From Halanaerobiaceae bacterium (GTDB lineage Bacteria > Bacillota > Halanaerobiia > Halanaerobiales > Halarsenatibacteraceae), in assembly GCA_007130465.1 (NCBI GenBank), contig SLSL01000059.1, forward strand, positions 1-32,343: a DNA stretch of 32,343 nucleotides. The letters are read 5' to 3'. Both the position numbers and the translations under genes were made by a program. This document shows, in pieces, positions 11,147-20,446 of this stretch (its first letter is position 1; each line of letters starts with the position of its first letter). Below the pieces are notes generated by a model. That model was not told the DNA's origin and searched no databases. It worked only from the letters and a program-made list of their open reading frames with translations.

Positions 11147-11892
11147 TAATCAGGAAATCTAAAAGAGAAATTGATATAATGTTAAAAGCTAACACTATTG
11201 TTGCTGAAACTCATGAATTTTTATCAGAAAAAATCAATCCTGGTATTAGCACTTATGATTTAGATAAAATGGTAGAAGAGTTTATTGAAAATAAAGGTGG
11301 TAAGCCTTCTTTTAAAGGTTATAGAGGATATCCTGCTTCTGTTTGCTTATCTATTAATGATGAAGTTGTTCATGGAATACCATCTAAATCAAGAATTTTA
11401 GAAGAAGGTATGATTTTAAGTGTTGATATCGGAGTTTATTATAAAGGATTTCATGGAGATGCAGCTCGGACTTTTGCGGTTGGCAATATTTCTCAAAAAG
11501 CTAAGGACTTAATTGATGTTACCAGGCAATCTTTAGATATGGGAATTGAAAATGCTATAGTTGGTAATAGACTTACAGATATATCTAATGCAGTTCAAAC
11601 TCACGTTGAAAGTTTTGGTTATTCTGTTGTTAGAGATTATGTTGGACACGGAATTGGGCGTGATATGCATGAAGATCCTCAAATCCCTAATTTTGGACCT
11701 GCAGGCAGAGGCCCCCGATTAAAAGAAGGTATGACATTAGCAATTGAACCAATGGTAAATATAGGACATTTTGATGTAAAAACCAAAGATGATGGTTGGA
11801 CTGTAGTTACTGAAGATGGAAGTCTTTCAGCTCATTGGGAGGATAGTATCGCTATAACTAAAGAAGGACCTAAAATTCTAAGTAGAATTTAA
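11143..11892 (+). CDS. map: Methionine aminopeptidase type I
   Basis: GIPSKSRILEEGMILSVDIGVYYKGFHGDAARTF...YVGHGIGRDMHEDPQIPNF. Confidence 0.98.
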   Translation: MIIRKSKREIDIMLKANTIVAETHEFLSEKINPGISTYDLDKMVEEFIENKGGKPSFKGYRGYPASVCLSINDEVVHGIPSKSRILEEGMILSVDIGVYYKGFHGDAARTFAVGNISQKAKDLIDVTRQSLDMGIENAIVGNRLTDISNAVQTHVESFGYSVVRDYVGHGIGRDMHEDPQIPNFGPAGRGPRLKEGMTLAIEPMVNIGHFDVKTKDDGWTVVTEDGSLSAHWEDSIAITKEGPKILSRI

Positions 11893-11918
11893 ATATGCTT
11901 TTACTTGCAATGATTATG

Positions 11919-11927
11919 TGGTATAAT
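11919..11927 (+). promoter_or_regulatory. Candidate extended -10 promoter (TGGTATAAT) for the infA-rpmJ-rpsM...rplQ transcription unit
   Basis: TGnTATAAT match 27 nt after the map stop, followed by a ~155 nt leader to infA; -35 is weak. Confidence 0.55.
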
Positions 11928-12087
11928 ATAGGGTAGCTTAAAAACGGCTTATAAAATTTATTGAATTAGTTTAGTGATATTGTTTTATGTTTGATAAATA
12001 TTTGTGAATATAGACTTATTTGCTAATGAATTTAGAAATTAAAATGAATTTAAATACCTTTAATTATAAAGGGGGGTAAAATATTAT

Positions 12088-12309
12088 ATGTCTAAAGAAG
12101 ATCCGATTGAAGTTGAAGGTACAGTGGTAGAGCCCTTACCAAATGCTATGTTTAGAGTTGAACTTGATAATGGCCATAAAGTTTTAGCACATGTATCAGG
12201 TAAAATGCGAATGAATTATATTAGAATTTTACCTGGAGATAAAGTTACAGTAGAATTATCACCTTATGATCTTTCTCGTGGAAGAATAACTTATAGACAT
12301 AAAGCATAA
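12088..12309 (+). CDS. infA: Translation initiation factor IF-1
   Basis: [73 protein letters not shown]. Confidence 0.99.
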   Translation: MSKEDPIEVEGTVVEPLPNAMFRVELDNGHKVLAHVSGKMRMNYIRILPGDKVTVELSPYDLSRGRITYRHKA

Positions 12310-12346
12310 TTCTATGTAATAAATGTTTTATGGAGGTGTTTTATAA

Positions 12347-12460
12347 ATGAAAGTTAGACCATCTGTTAAACCGATTTGTGATAAATGTAAAGTTATTAGA
12401 AGAAACAAAACCGTTATGGTAATTTGCGAAAATCCAAAGCATAAACAGCGCCAGGGTTAA
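12347..12460 (+). CDS. rpmJ: 50S ribosomal protein L36 (not in the supplied ORF track)
   Basis: Read from sequence: [37 protein letters not shown], 37 aa; RBS TGGAGGTG upstream. Confidence 0.98.
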   Translation: MKVRPSVKPICDKCKVIRRNKTVMVICENPKHKQRQG

Positions 12461-12483
12461 ATTTTTAAATGGAGGTGTAAAAA

Positions 12484-12840
12484 ATGGCTAGAATAGAAGG
12501 TGTAGATTTACCAAAAAATAAAAGAGCTGAAATTGGCTTGACATATATTTATGGTATAGGACGTTCTAGAGCTAATGATATTCTTGAAGCAGCAGGTGTT
12601 GATCCAGATACAAGAATAAAAGATCTTACTGAAGCTGAAATAGCTAAATTAAGAAGTGAAATAGATGATTATGCTGTAGAAGGTGAGCTCAGAAGAGAAA
12701 GAAGGGCTGATATCAAAAGACTCAAAGATATAGGTTCATACAGAGGTTTAAGGCATAGAAGAGGTCTTCCTGTTAGAGGTCAGAGAACTAGAACAAACGC
12801 AAGGACAAGAAAAGGTCCTGTAAAACCTATTAGAAAATAA
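12484..12840 (+). CDS. rpsM: 30S ribosomal protein S13
   Basis: [34 protein letters not shown]. Confidence 0.98.
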   Translation: MARIEGVDLPKNKRAEIGLTYIYGIGRSRANDILEAAGVDPDTRIKDLTEAEIAKLRSEIDDYAVEGELRRERRADIKRLKDIGSYRGLRHRRGLPVRGQRTRTNARTRKGPVKPIRK

Positions 12841-12872
12841 TACAATTTAGAACGAGGAGGGAATTATTTTAG

Positions 12873-13271
12873 ATGGCTAAAGGTAAGAAAAAAACTAAAA
12901 GAAGAAAAAAGAAAAATAAAAAGTTTATAGAAAAAGGTCAGGCTTATATAAAATCAACCTTTAATAATACTATTGTCAGTATTACTGATATGGACGGTAA
13001 TGTTGTTGCCTGGTCTAGTGCCGGGAAAGCAGGTTATAAAGGGTCAAGAAAAAGTACACCATTTGCTGCACAGATGGCAGCTGAAAATGTTGCTGAAGAA
13101 GCACAAGAAATGGGTTTAAAAGAGCTGCAGATTTTTGTTAAAGGTCCTGGTTCAGGTAGAGAATCTGCTATAAGGGCTATTCAATCTGCTGGAATAGAAG
13201 TAACTTTAATCAAGGATATCACTCCTATTCCTCATAATGGTTGTAGACCACCGAAAAGAAGAAGAGTTTAA
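12873..13271 (+). CDS. rpsK: 30S ribosomal protein S11
   Basis: [44 protein letters not shown]. Confidence 0.98.
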   Translation: MAKGKKKTKRRKKKNKKFIEKGQAYIKSTFNNTIVSITDMDGNVVAWSSAGKAGYKGSRKSTPFAAQMAAENVAEEAQEMGLKELQIFVKGPGSGRESAIRAIQSAGIEVTLIKDITPIPHNGCRPPKRRRV

Positions 13272-13302
13272 TAATTTAATAAATTAGGAGGTGCTAATAT
13301 AA

Positions 13303-13929
13303 ATGGCAAAATATACAGAAGCAAAATGTAAACATTGTCGTCGTGAAGGTGAAAAGTTATATTTAAAAGGAGAAAGATGCTATTCTGAAAAATGTGCTTT
13401 TGAAAGAAGACCTTATGCCCCTGGAGAGCAAGGACAGGGTCGGAGAAAGCAATCAGAATATGGTAATCAGCTTAGAGAAAAACAAAAGGTTAGAAGAATG
13501 TATGGTATGATGGAAGACCAATTTAGCAGTACATTCTCAGCTGCTGCCAGAAAAAAAGGTGTTACTGGTGAAAACTTCTTGCAGCTATTAGAAACAAGGC
13601 TTGATAATACTGTGTTTAGAATGGGCTTTGCTACATCCCGTTCTCAAGCAAGACAATTAGTTTTACATGGTCATATATATGTTAACGGCAGTAGAGTTAA
13701 TATAGCTTCATATCAGGTAGAAGAGGGAGATACTATTAGTGTTAAAGATGCTAGTAGAAAGAAAAATTTCATTAAAGATGTTTTAGAGACAAATGAAGAA
13801 TACAATGCTCCTGAATGGTTAAGTGTTAACATGGAAAAAGCAGAAGGTACTGTTGTAAGGATGCCTGAAAGAGATGATATTGAACATCCAATTAATGAGC
13901 AACTTATAGTTGAGTATTATTCACTTTAA
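13303..13929 (+). CDS. rpsD: 30S ribosomal protein S4, zinc-motif type
   Basis: CKHCRREGEKLYLKGERCYSEKCAFERRPYAPGEQG; S4 domain present. Confidence 0.98.
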   Translation: MAKYTEAKCKHCRREGEKLYLKGERCYSEKCAFERRPYAPGEQGQGRRKQSEYGNQLREKQKVRRMYGMMEDQFSSTFSAAARKKGVTGENFLQLLETRLDNTVFRMGFATSRSQARQLVLHGHIYVNGSRVNIASYQVEEGDTISVKDASRKKNFIKDVLETNEEYNAPEWLSVNMEKAEGTVVRMPERDDIEHPINEQLIVEYYSL

Positions 13930-13980
13930 GCTGAAGATACCCTCAGCTGACAAGACTTGAGAGGAGGGTGTGATAATTAA

Positions 13981-14925
13981 ATGATAGAAATTGAAAAGCC
14001 GAAAATTAATAAATTAGAAGCCGACAGTAACTTTGGGAGCTTTGAAATTAGCCCTTTAGAAAGAGGTTATGGGACAACACTTGGTAATTCTATTAGAAGA
14101 ATATTGTTATCCTCGCTTCCAGGGGCCGCGCTTACATCAGTAAAGATTGAAGGTGCCAAGCACGAATATACCGCTATACCTGGAGTAGTTGAAGATGTAA
14201 CTGATATTATTTTGAATTTAAAAGGCGTTGTATTAAAATATAATGGTGAAGAACAGACAAGTATAAGGTTAGATGTTAGTGATAAAACTGACGTTGTTGC
14301 AGATGATTTTAAGGTTTCTGGAGATATAGAAATTGTTAATAAAGATCATAAGATTGCCACTTTGGCTCCTGAAGGTAGTATGCAATTAGAGGCAACTGTT
14401 GAAAAAGGCCGGGGATATGTTACAGCTGAAGAAAACAAGGAAAAATTCGAAAATATTATAGGGTTAATTCCTATAGATTCTTCCTTTAGTCCGATTGAAA
14501 GGGCTAACTTTAAAGTTGAAGATATTCGAGTTGGTCAGGTCACTGATTATGACAGACTTTTATTAGATGTTCATACAAACGGCAGTATAACTCCTGAAGA
14601 GGCAATTAGTCTATCTGCCAGAATTATGATAGAACATTTAGAGCTTTTCCTTGATCTAGACGATGATCTGGAAAATGTTGAGATTATGGTAGAAAAAGAA
14701 GTGGAAGAGAAAAACCAGATTTATGATACTACTATTGAAGAATTAGAATTATCAGTTAGATCTTCTAATTGTTTAAAGAGAGCTGGAATTAATAGTGTTG
14801 GGGAGCTAGTAAGTAAAACTGAAGATGATTTAATGAAAGTAAGAAATTTAGGTAAAAAATCATTACAGGAAATCAAAGATAAATTAGATGAAATTGATTT
14901 ATCACTAAAAAAACCTAAAGAATAA
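13981..14925 (+). CDS. rpoA: RNA polymerase alpha subunit
   Basis: ERGYGTTLGNSIRRILLSSLPGAALTSVKIEGAKHEYTAIPGVVEDVTDI. Confidence 0.99.
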   Translation: MIEIEKPKINKLEADSNFGSFEISPLERGYGTTLGNSIRRILLSSLPGAALTSVKIEGAKHEYTAIPGVVEDVTDIILNLKGVVLKYNGEEQTSIRLDVSDKTDVVADDFKVSGDIEIVNKDHKIATLAPEGSMQLEATVEKGRGYVTAEENKEKFENIIGLIPIDSSFSPIERANFKVEDIRVGQVTDYDRLLLDVHTNGSITPEEAISLSARIMIEHLELFLDLDDDLENVEIMVEKEVEEKNQIYDTTIEELELSVRSSNCLKRAGINSVGELVSKTEDDLMKVRNLGKKSLQEIKDKLDEIDLSLKKPKE

Positions 14926-14940
14926 AGGTGGTGTTTATTA

Positions 14941-15282
14941 ATGCCTAGAAGAAAGCTTGGAAGGACAAGTTCACATAGAAAAGCTATGTTTCGTAACATG
15001 CTAACTGACTTTTTTAGAAATGAAAGAATTGAAACAAGTCTTGCAAAAGCAAAAGAATTACGTCCGTTAGCAGAAAAGTTAATAACTATTTCAAAAGATA
15101 ATAGTGTTCAGTCAAGAAGAAAAGTTGCTAAAAAAATTAATGATAAAGAAGTATTAACTAAATTATTTGATGAAATTGGGCCGCGCTTTGCTGATAGACC
15201 TGGTGGATATACCAGGATTATTAAAATGTACCCTCGAAGAGGAGATGCATCCGAGAGAGCTTTAATCGAATTAGTTGAATAA
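14941..15282 (+). CDS. rplQ: 50S ribosomal protein L17
   Basis: MPRRKLGRTSSHRKAMFRNMLTDFF. Confidence 0.98.
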   Translation: MPRRKLGRTSSHRKAMFRNMLTDFFRNERIETSLAKAKELRPLAEKLITISKDNSVQSRRKVAKKINDKEVLTKLFDEIGPRFADRPGGYTRIIKMYPRRGDASERALIELVE

Positions 15283-15300
15283 ATTTAGTGGCATAATGAA

Positions 15301-16128
15301 GTGGGTGTAAAAATGAGCCTGATTGAAATAAAAGATGTTGATTTTTTATATAGAGAGCAAGAAAATAAAGCTCTATCAGGTGTTAACTTATCAATTGAAA
15401 AGGGTGAATTTATCTCAATAATTGGTTCTAATGGTTCTGGGAAATCAACACTAGCTAAATTGCTTAATGTTTTATTAGTTCCGACAAAGGGGCAGGTGTT
15501 TGTAGATGGTTTTGATTCATCTGATCCGGAAAATGTATGGAAGATAAGACAAAAAGTAGGGATGGTTTTTCAAAACCCTGATAACCAACTGGTGGCAACA
15601 ACTGTTGAAGATGATGTTGCTTTTGGGCCAGAAAATTTGGCTTTGCCTTCAGATCAAATAAGAGAACGAGTAGATAAATCCCTTGAAATGGTTGGTATGG
15701 GTGGTTATCAAAGCCATCCGCCCCATGAACTTTCAGGTGGTCAGAAGCAGAGGATAGCAATTGCTGGTATAATAGCAATGTTACCTGATTGTGTAGTTCT
15801 TGATGAACCAACAGCTATGCTTGATCCTATGGGACGAAAAGAGGTTTTAAAAACGATTAAATACCTGAATGAAGAAGAGGGTATTACTGTAATATTGATT
15901 ACTCACTTTATGGAAGAAACAATTTTCTCTGATAGGATTGTAGTTATGGATGGTGGAGAAATCAAAGAAATTGACAAGCCTGCAAAGATTTTTCAGAATA
16001 TCGAACTTATAAAAAATGCTGGTTTAGATGTTCCTGTAGCAGTTCAAATGGCGAATGAATTGAGAAGTTCAGGTCTGAACTTGCCTGAGGTAATGGATAT
16101 AGAGGAACTGGTGAATGCATTATGTTAG
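15301..16128 (+). CDS. ecfA1: Energy-coupling factor transporter ATPase EcfA1 (start may be ATG 15313)
   Basis: Walker A GSNGSGKST, LSGGQKQR, VVLDEPTAMLDP; position after rplQ. Confidence 0.95.
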   Translation: MGVKMSLIEIKDVDFLYREQENKALSGVNLSIEKGEFISIIGSNGSGKSTLAKLLNVLLVPTKGQVFVDGFDSSDPENVWKIRQKVGMVFQNPDNQLVATTVEDDVAFGPENLALPSDQIRERVDKSLEMVGMGGYQSHPPHELSGGQKQRIAIAGIIAMLPDCVVLDEPTAMLDPMGRKEVLKTIKYLNEEEGITVILITHFMEETIFSDRIVVMDGGEIKEIDKPAKIFQNIELIKNAGLDVPVAVQMANELRSSGLNLPEVMDIEELVNALC

Positions 16129-16994
16129 TTGAATTAAAAGATATTACCCATGTGTATAACCAATATAATCCGATAGTAGCCCTTAAAGATATAAACTTAT
16201 CTATTTCAAAACATGAATTCATTGGTTTGATAGGTCATACTGGATCAGGAAAATCTACTTTAGTACAATTATTAAATGGTTTAATAGAACCCACTTCTGG
16301 TAATGTATTATATGAAGATGAAGATATTTTTTCTGATAAAAAAAGATTGAAGTTTATTAGACAAAAAGTTGGTTTAGTATTTCAGTACCCGGAACATCAA
16401 TTATTTGAAGAAAGTATATATGATGATATTGCTTTTGGTCCAAAAAATTTAGGATTAAAAAAAGAAGAAATAAAAAATAGAGTAAAGGAATCTTTAGAAT
16501 TAGTAGGTCTTGATTATGATAACTTTAAAGATAGATCTCCATTTAATTTAAGTGGAGGGCAACAAAGAAGAGTAGCAATTGCTGGAGTTTTGGCTTTAAA
16601 GCCAGAGATTTTAATTCTAGATGAACCTTCTGCAGGTTTAGATCCTAGTGGGAGAAATAATTTATTAGAGTTACTTAGACACTTACATCAGGATATTAAT
16701 ATTACTATAATTTTAATTTCTCACAGGATGGAAGAAGTTGCAAAACTAGCTACTAGAGTTATTGTTATGGATGAAGGTAGAATTGTATTAGATGGCAACC
16801 CTGCTGAAGTATTCAGTGAAGAAAAAAGATTGCGTGAATTAGATTTAGATCTACCTGCTGTAACTTCGATACTTCATAATTTAAAATCAAAAGGATTACC
16901 AGTCAGGACAGATATTTTTGATATTACTGAAGCTAAAGATGAAATAATAAATGAATTAAAGAAGAATGTTCCTGAGGAGAAGAGATTATGTTAA
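16122..16994 (+). CDS. ecfA2: Energy-coupling factor transporter ATPase EcfA2
   Basis: GHTGSGKSTLVQ, LSGGQQRR, LILDEPSAGLDPSG; overlaps ecfA1. Confidence 0.95.
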   Translation: MLVELKDITHVYNQYNPIVALKDINLSISKHEFIGLIGHTGSGKSTLVQLLNGLIEPTSGNVLYEDEDIFSDKKRLKFIRQKVGLVFQYPEHQLFEESIYDDIAFGPKNLGLKKEEIKNRVKESLELVGLDYDNFKDRSPFNLSGGQQRRVAIAGVLALKPEILILDEPSAGLDPSGRNNLLELLRHLHQDINITIILISHRMEEVAKLATRVIVMDEGRIVLDGNPAEVFSEEKRLRELDLDLPAVTSILHNLKSKGLPVRTDIFDITEAKDEIINELKKNVPEEKRLC

Positions 16995-17779
16995 AAGATA
17001 TTACTATAGGCCAATATATTCCTGGTGATTCTTTTATTCATAAGTTAGATGCTAGAATTAAGATTATAATAACAATTATTATGATTACTGTGTTGTTTTT
17101 AATTGATTCTTTTATTGGTTTTGGTTTGTTTCTTCTTTTTGTAATTGGAGTTATGGTGATTTCTAAACTTCCAGTTAAAAGAGTATTAAATGGCTTGAAA
17201 CCAGTATTCTTTTTAATTATAATCACATTATTTCTCCATATGTTTTTGACAAGAGGTGGAGAAGTCATATGGGAATGGGGATTTTTAAGAATTGAAGAAG
17301 AAGGATTATTTACCGGTTTATTTATGGTCGGTAGAATTCTTTTATTAATAATGTTTACCTCACTGCTGACTTTGACTACATCTCCATTACAATTAACTGA
17401 CGGTATAGAATATCTTTTGAAGCCTCTAGCCAGATTTGGAGTGCCTGCCGGCGAATTAGCTATGATGATGACGATTGCTTTAAGGTTTATTCCAACTTTA
17501 ATGGAAGAAGCTGAAAAGATAATGAAAGCACAGAAAGCAAGGGGAGCAGATTTTGAAAGTGGCAATATTATCGAACGGGCTAAAAGTTTAGTTCCTTTAT
17601 TGGTCCCGCTATTTATAAGTGCATTTAGAAGAGCTGATGAACTGGCTCTAGCAATGGAATCAAGATGTTATCAGGGTGGAACAAATAGGACTAGATTAAA
17701 TGAATTGGAGTTAAGAAGGTCAGATATTTATGCATTAATTGGAGTTATAATTATTGCTGTTTTATTAAGTTTTAGATGA
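16988..17779 (+). CDS. ecfT: Energy-coupling factor transporter transmembrane protein EcfT
   Basis: Hydrophobic N-terminal region, motifs ARGA(D) and SRCYQGG; overlaps ecfA2. Confidence 0.95.
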   Translation: MLKDITIGQYIPGDSFIHKLDARIKIIITIIMITVLFLIDSFIGFGLFLLFVIGVMVISKLPVKRVLNGLKPVFFLIIITLFLHMFLTRGGEVIWEWGFLRIEEEGLFTGLFMVGRILLLIMFTSLLTLTTSPLQLTDGIEYLLKPLARFGVPAGELAMMMTIALRFIPTLMEEAEKIMKAQKARGADFESGNIIERAKSLVPLLVPLFISAFRRADELALAMESRCYQGGTNRTRLNELELRRSDIYALIGVIIIAVLLSFR

Positions 17780-17795
17780 TTTTGGAGGAGCTTTG

Positions 17796-18548
17796 ATGAG
17801 AAATGTAAAAATTATAGTTTCTTATGATGGTTCAAATTATAGTGGCTGGCAGAGACAAAAAAACACAAGAGAAACTATTCAGGAAAAATTAGAAAATGTA
17901 TTAAGTAAATTTCACAAAGAACCTAGTAAGATATATGGTGCTAGCAGGACTGATGCTGGTGTCCATGCAAGAGGACAGGTTTTTAATTTCAACTTAAAGG
18001 TCGATATCCCACTAAATAGATTGCCCCAGGCCTTTAATAGCGAACTGCCTAATGATATAGTATGTTTAGATGCTGAATATGTGAGCGATGAATTTCATTC
18101 TCGTTATGACGCTGAAGCTAAAAAGTATATTTATCGTATAGATAATAATTTATATAGAGATATTTTTATGCGTAAATATGCTTATCATATATATATGGAT
18201 TTAGACATTAAGGCTATTTCTAAATCAATTGAATGTTTGATAGGAGAGCATGACTTTTCAGCTTTTAGGGCAAAAGGTTGTCGGAGCAAGGAGCCTGTAA
18301 AAAATATTTATAAAGCAGAGTTTTATGAAGAGGCTGAAAATATTTATGCTTTAGAAGTTATTGGGTCAGGTTTTTTATATAATATGATGAGGATTATTGC
18401 TGGAACAGTTATTGAAATTGGTAAGAAGAAAAGAAAATTTGAAGATATGAGAAAAGTTTTGAATTCAAAGTGTAGAAATAATGCTGGGTTTACAGCCCCG
18501 GCTAAAGGCTTAACTTTACAAGAAGTTTATTATCCAATTAATGGATAG
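17796..18548 (+). CDS. truA: tRNA pseudouridine(38-40) synthase
   Basis: [35 protein letters not shown] 17796 sits at good distance from GGAGG. Confidence 0.97.
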   Translation: MRNVKIIVSYDGSNYSGWQRQKNTRETIQEKLENVLSKFHKEPSKIYGASRTDAGVHARGQVFNFNLKVDIPLNRLPQAFNSELPNDIVCLDAEYVSDEFHSRYDAEAKKYIYRIDNNLYRDIFMRKYAYHIYMDLDIKAISKSIECLIGEHDFSAFRAKGCRSKEPVKNIYKAEFYEEAENIYALEVIGSGFLYNMMRIIAGTVIEIGKKKRKFEDMRKVLNSKCRNNAGFTAPAKGLTLQEVYYPING

Positions 18549-18574
18549 TAACGAAACAAGGAGGGAATTATATT

Positions 18575-19015
18575 ATGAAAACTTATAGTGCAAAAGAATC
18601 AGATATAAATAGAAATTGGTATATTGTTGATGCTACGGATCAGACTTTAGGTCGTTTAGCATCAGAAGTAGCTCAATTATTAAGAGGTAAGCATAAACCA
18701 GAGTTCACCCCACATATTGATACTGGTGACTATGTAATTGTAATAAATGCTGAAAATATTAATTTGACTGGTGATAAATGGGATCAAAAAATACATTATA
18801 GTCATTCCAATTATCCAGGTGGACTTAAAGAGATAACTTATAGAGAATTAAGAAAAAAAGATCCTGAATTTATAATAGAGAAAGCAGTTAAAGGAATGCT
18901 GCCAAGTAATAAGCTTGGTAAAAGAATTGCGAAGAAATTAAAGGTTTATAAAGGAACTGAGCATCCTCATAAAGCTCAAAATCCAGAAAAATTAGATTTA
19001 AGTGAAAGGAGGTAG
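18575..19015 (+). CDS. rplM: 50S ribosomal protein L13
   Basis: [45 protein letters not shown]. Confidence 0.98.
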   Translation: MKTYSAKESDINRNWYIVDATDQTLGRLASEVAQLLRGKHKPEFTPHIDTGDYVIVINAENINLTGDKWDQKIHYSHSNYPGGLKEITYRELRKKDPEFIIEKAVKGMLPSNKLGKRIAKKLKVYKGTEHPHKAQNPEKLDLSERR

Positions 19016-19022
19016 TTATTAG

Positions 19023-19415
19023 ATGGCTGATGTACAATATCGCGGAACAGGAAGAAGAAAGACAGCAACAGCTAGAGTAAGATTAATGCCAGGTAATGGT
19101 GATATGTTAGTTAATGGTACTGATATAGAAGATTATTTTCATAGAAAGTCTTTGATTCAGGATATTCAATCTCCGCTTGAAGTAACAAAGCAGCTGGGAA
19201 GTTTAGATTTAGTTGCTAATGTTAATGGAGGTGGCCTTTCAGGGCAGGCAGGAGCTGTTAGACATGGGATTGCAAGAGCATTGCTAGAAGTTGATCAAGA
19301 GTTTAGAACGCCATTGAAAAAAGCTGGCTATTTAACAAGAGATTCAAGAATGAAGGAAAGAAAAAAGCCAGGACTCAAAAAGGCAAGAAAAGCTCCTCAG
19401 TTCTCAAAAAGATAA
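19023..19415 (+). CDS. rpsI: 30S ribosomal protein S9
   Basis: [16 protein letters not shown]...[24 protein letters not shown]. Confidence 0.98.
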   Translation: MADVQYRGTGRRKTATARVRLMPGNGDMLVNGTDIEDYFHRKSLIQDIQSPLEVTKQLGSLDLVANVNGGGLSGQAGAVRHGIARALLEVDQEFRTPLKKAGYLTRDSRMKERKKPGLKKARKAPQFSKR

Positions 19416-19439
19416 AATTTCATCAATTTATTTATTTTG

Positions 19440-19467
19440 CCCTTCTCAATACGAGAAGGGTTTTTTT
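19440..19467 (+). terminator. Rho-independent terminator of the rplM-rpsI unit
   Basis: CCCTTCTC-aatac-GAGAAGGG followed by seven T. Confidence 0.95.
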
Positions 19468-19474
19468 ATGAATA

Positions 19475-19527
19475 AAAATGCCTGGATAAATGATATCTCA
19501 AATAGATATCAAATACCCAGACATTTT
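19475..19527 (-). terminator. Long stem-loop, probable terminator of the minus-strand transporter operon
   Basis: AAAATG/CATTTT, CTGG/CCAG and GATATCT/AGATATC nested pairs; on the minus strand followed by TTTTTATT. Confidence 0.7.
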
Positions 19528-19544
19528 ATTTTAGATAATATATA

Positions 19545-20432
19545 CTATCTAGTTAGTTTTGGATCGAGGGCATCACGTAAACCGTCTCCCATGAAGTTGA
19601 TTGAAAGTACTGTAATTATTATCATGAAACCAGGTGGCATCCAGAACCATGGCCTTGACTCTAATATAACTAGATTACGGGCTTCATTAAGCATATTACC
19701 CCAGCTAGGCATTGGTGGTTGAATACCGAGGCCCAGGAAGCTTAAGGCTGCTTCAGATAAGATTGCAGCAGCAACTGCCAGGGTTGCATTAACTATTATT
19801 GGAGCAAATGTATTAGGTAAAAGATGCTTAAACATTATTCTAGAATCATTGGCACCAGAAGCTCTAGAAGCATGAATGAACTCTCTTTCTCTTAATGCTA
19901 GAACTTCTCCTCGGACAAGCCTGGCAACACCTGTCCAGCTTAATACACCAATTAAGACCATTAATCTATATAAACCAGGACCCCAGATGGATGCTATAAT
20001 AATTGCCATAATTAAGAAGGGTACACTTCTTACAATATCAATTAATCTGGAAATTAATGTATCGGTTAAACCTCCGAAATAACCTGCAATTAAACCCAGG
20101 GTTGTTCCAATAAATACAGAGATACTCATAGAAATTAGACCAACAAGAATACTTACTCTAGCTCCATGGAGCATTCTAGATAAGATACAGCGGCCAACCC
20201 GATCTGTTCCTAGAGGGAAGTCGCCTCCTGGAGGCTGATTAGCCTGTAAAATATTTGTTGAAAAAGGACTATTAGGTGATAGTTGTGGAGCAAAAATAGC
20301 CATTAAAGCTATTATAATTAAAACAATTAAACCTGCCATCCCTAATTTATTTTTCTTGAAGTGCCGCCAGGCAACCTGCCAGGGCGATTCAATTTCTTTA
20401 TCTATTTTTTGTCTATTTTTAACTTCTGCCAA
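19545..20432 (-). CDS. Peptide/nickel-type ABC transporter permease (DppC/OppC-like)
   Basis: WRHFKKNKLGMAGLIVLIIIALMAIFAP...; PLGTDRVGRCILSRMLHGARVSILVG; EAALSFLGLGIQPPMPSWGNML. Confidence 0.95.
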   Translation of the reverse strand: MAEVKNRQKIDKEIESPWQVAWRHFKKNKLGMAGLIVLIIIALMAIFAPQLSPNSPFSTNILQANQPPGGDFPLGTDRVGRCILSRMLHGARVSILVGLISMSISVFIGTTLGLIAGYFGGLTDTLISRLIDIVRSVPFLIMAIIIASIWGPGLYRLMVLIGVLSWTGVARLVRGEVLALREREFIHASRASGANDSRIMFKHLLPNTFAPIIVNATLAVAAAILSEAALSFLGLGIQPPMPSWGNMLNEARNLVILESRPWFWMPPGFMIIITVLSINFMGDGLRDALDPKLTR

Positions 20433-20446
20433 TTAGAAAACCTCCT

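Noticed and set aside
15464-15811. Minus-strand 115-aa ORF antisense to ecfA1
   Set aside because: Low-complexity shadow of a conserved ATPase gene
17038-17565. Minus-strand ORF of 175 aa antisense to ecfT
   Set aside because: Lies wholly within a well-supported ecfT gene; no recognisable family, no clear RBS; typical shadow ORF
19468-19722. Plus-strand 84-aa ORF beginning in the rpsI terminator tail
   Set aside because: Runs through two terminator stems and antisense through the DppC-like gene; no RBS
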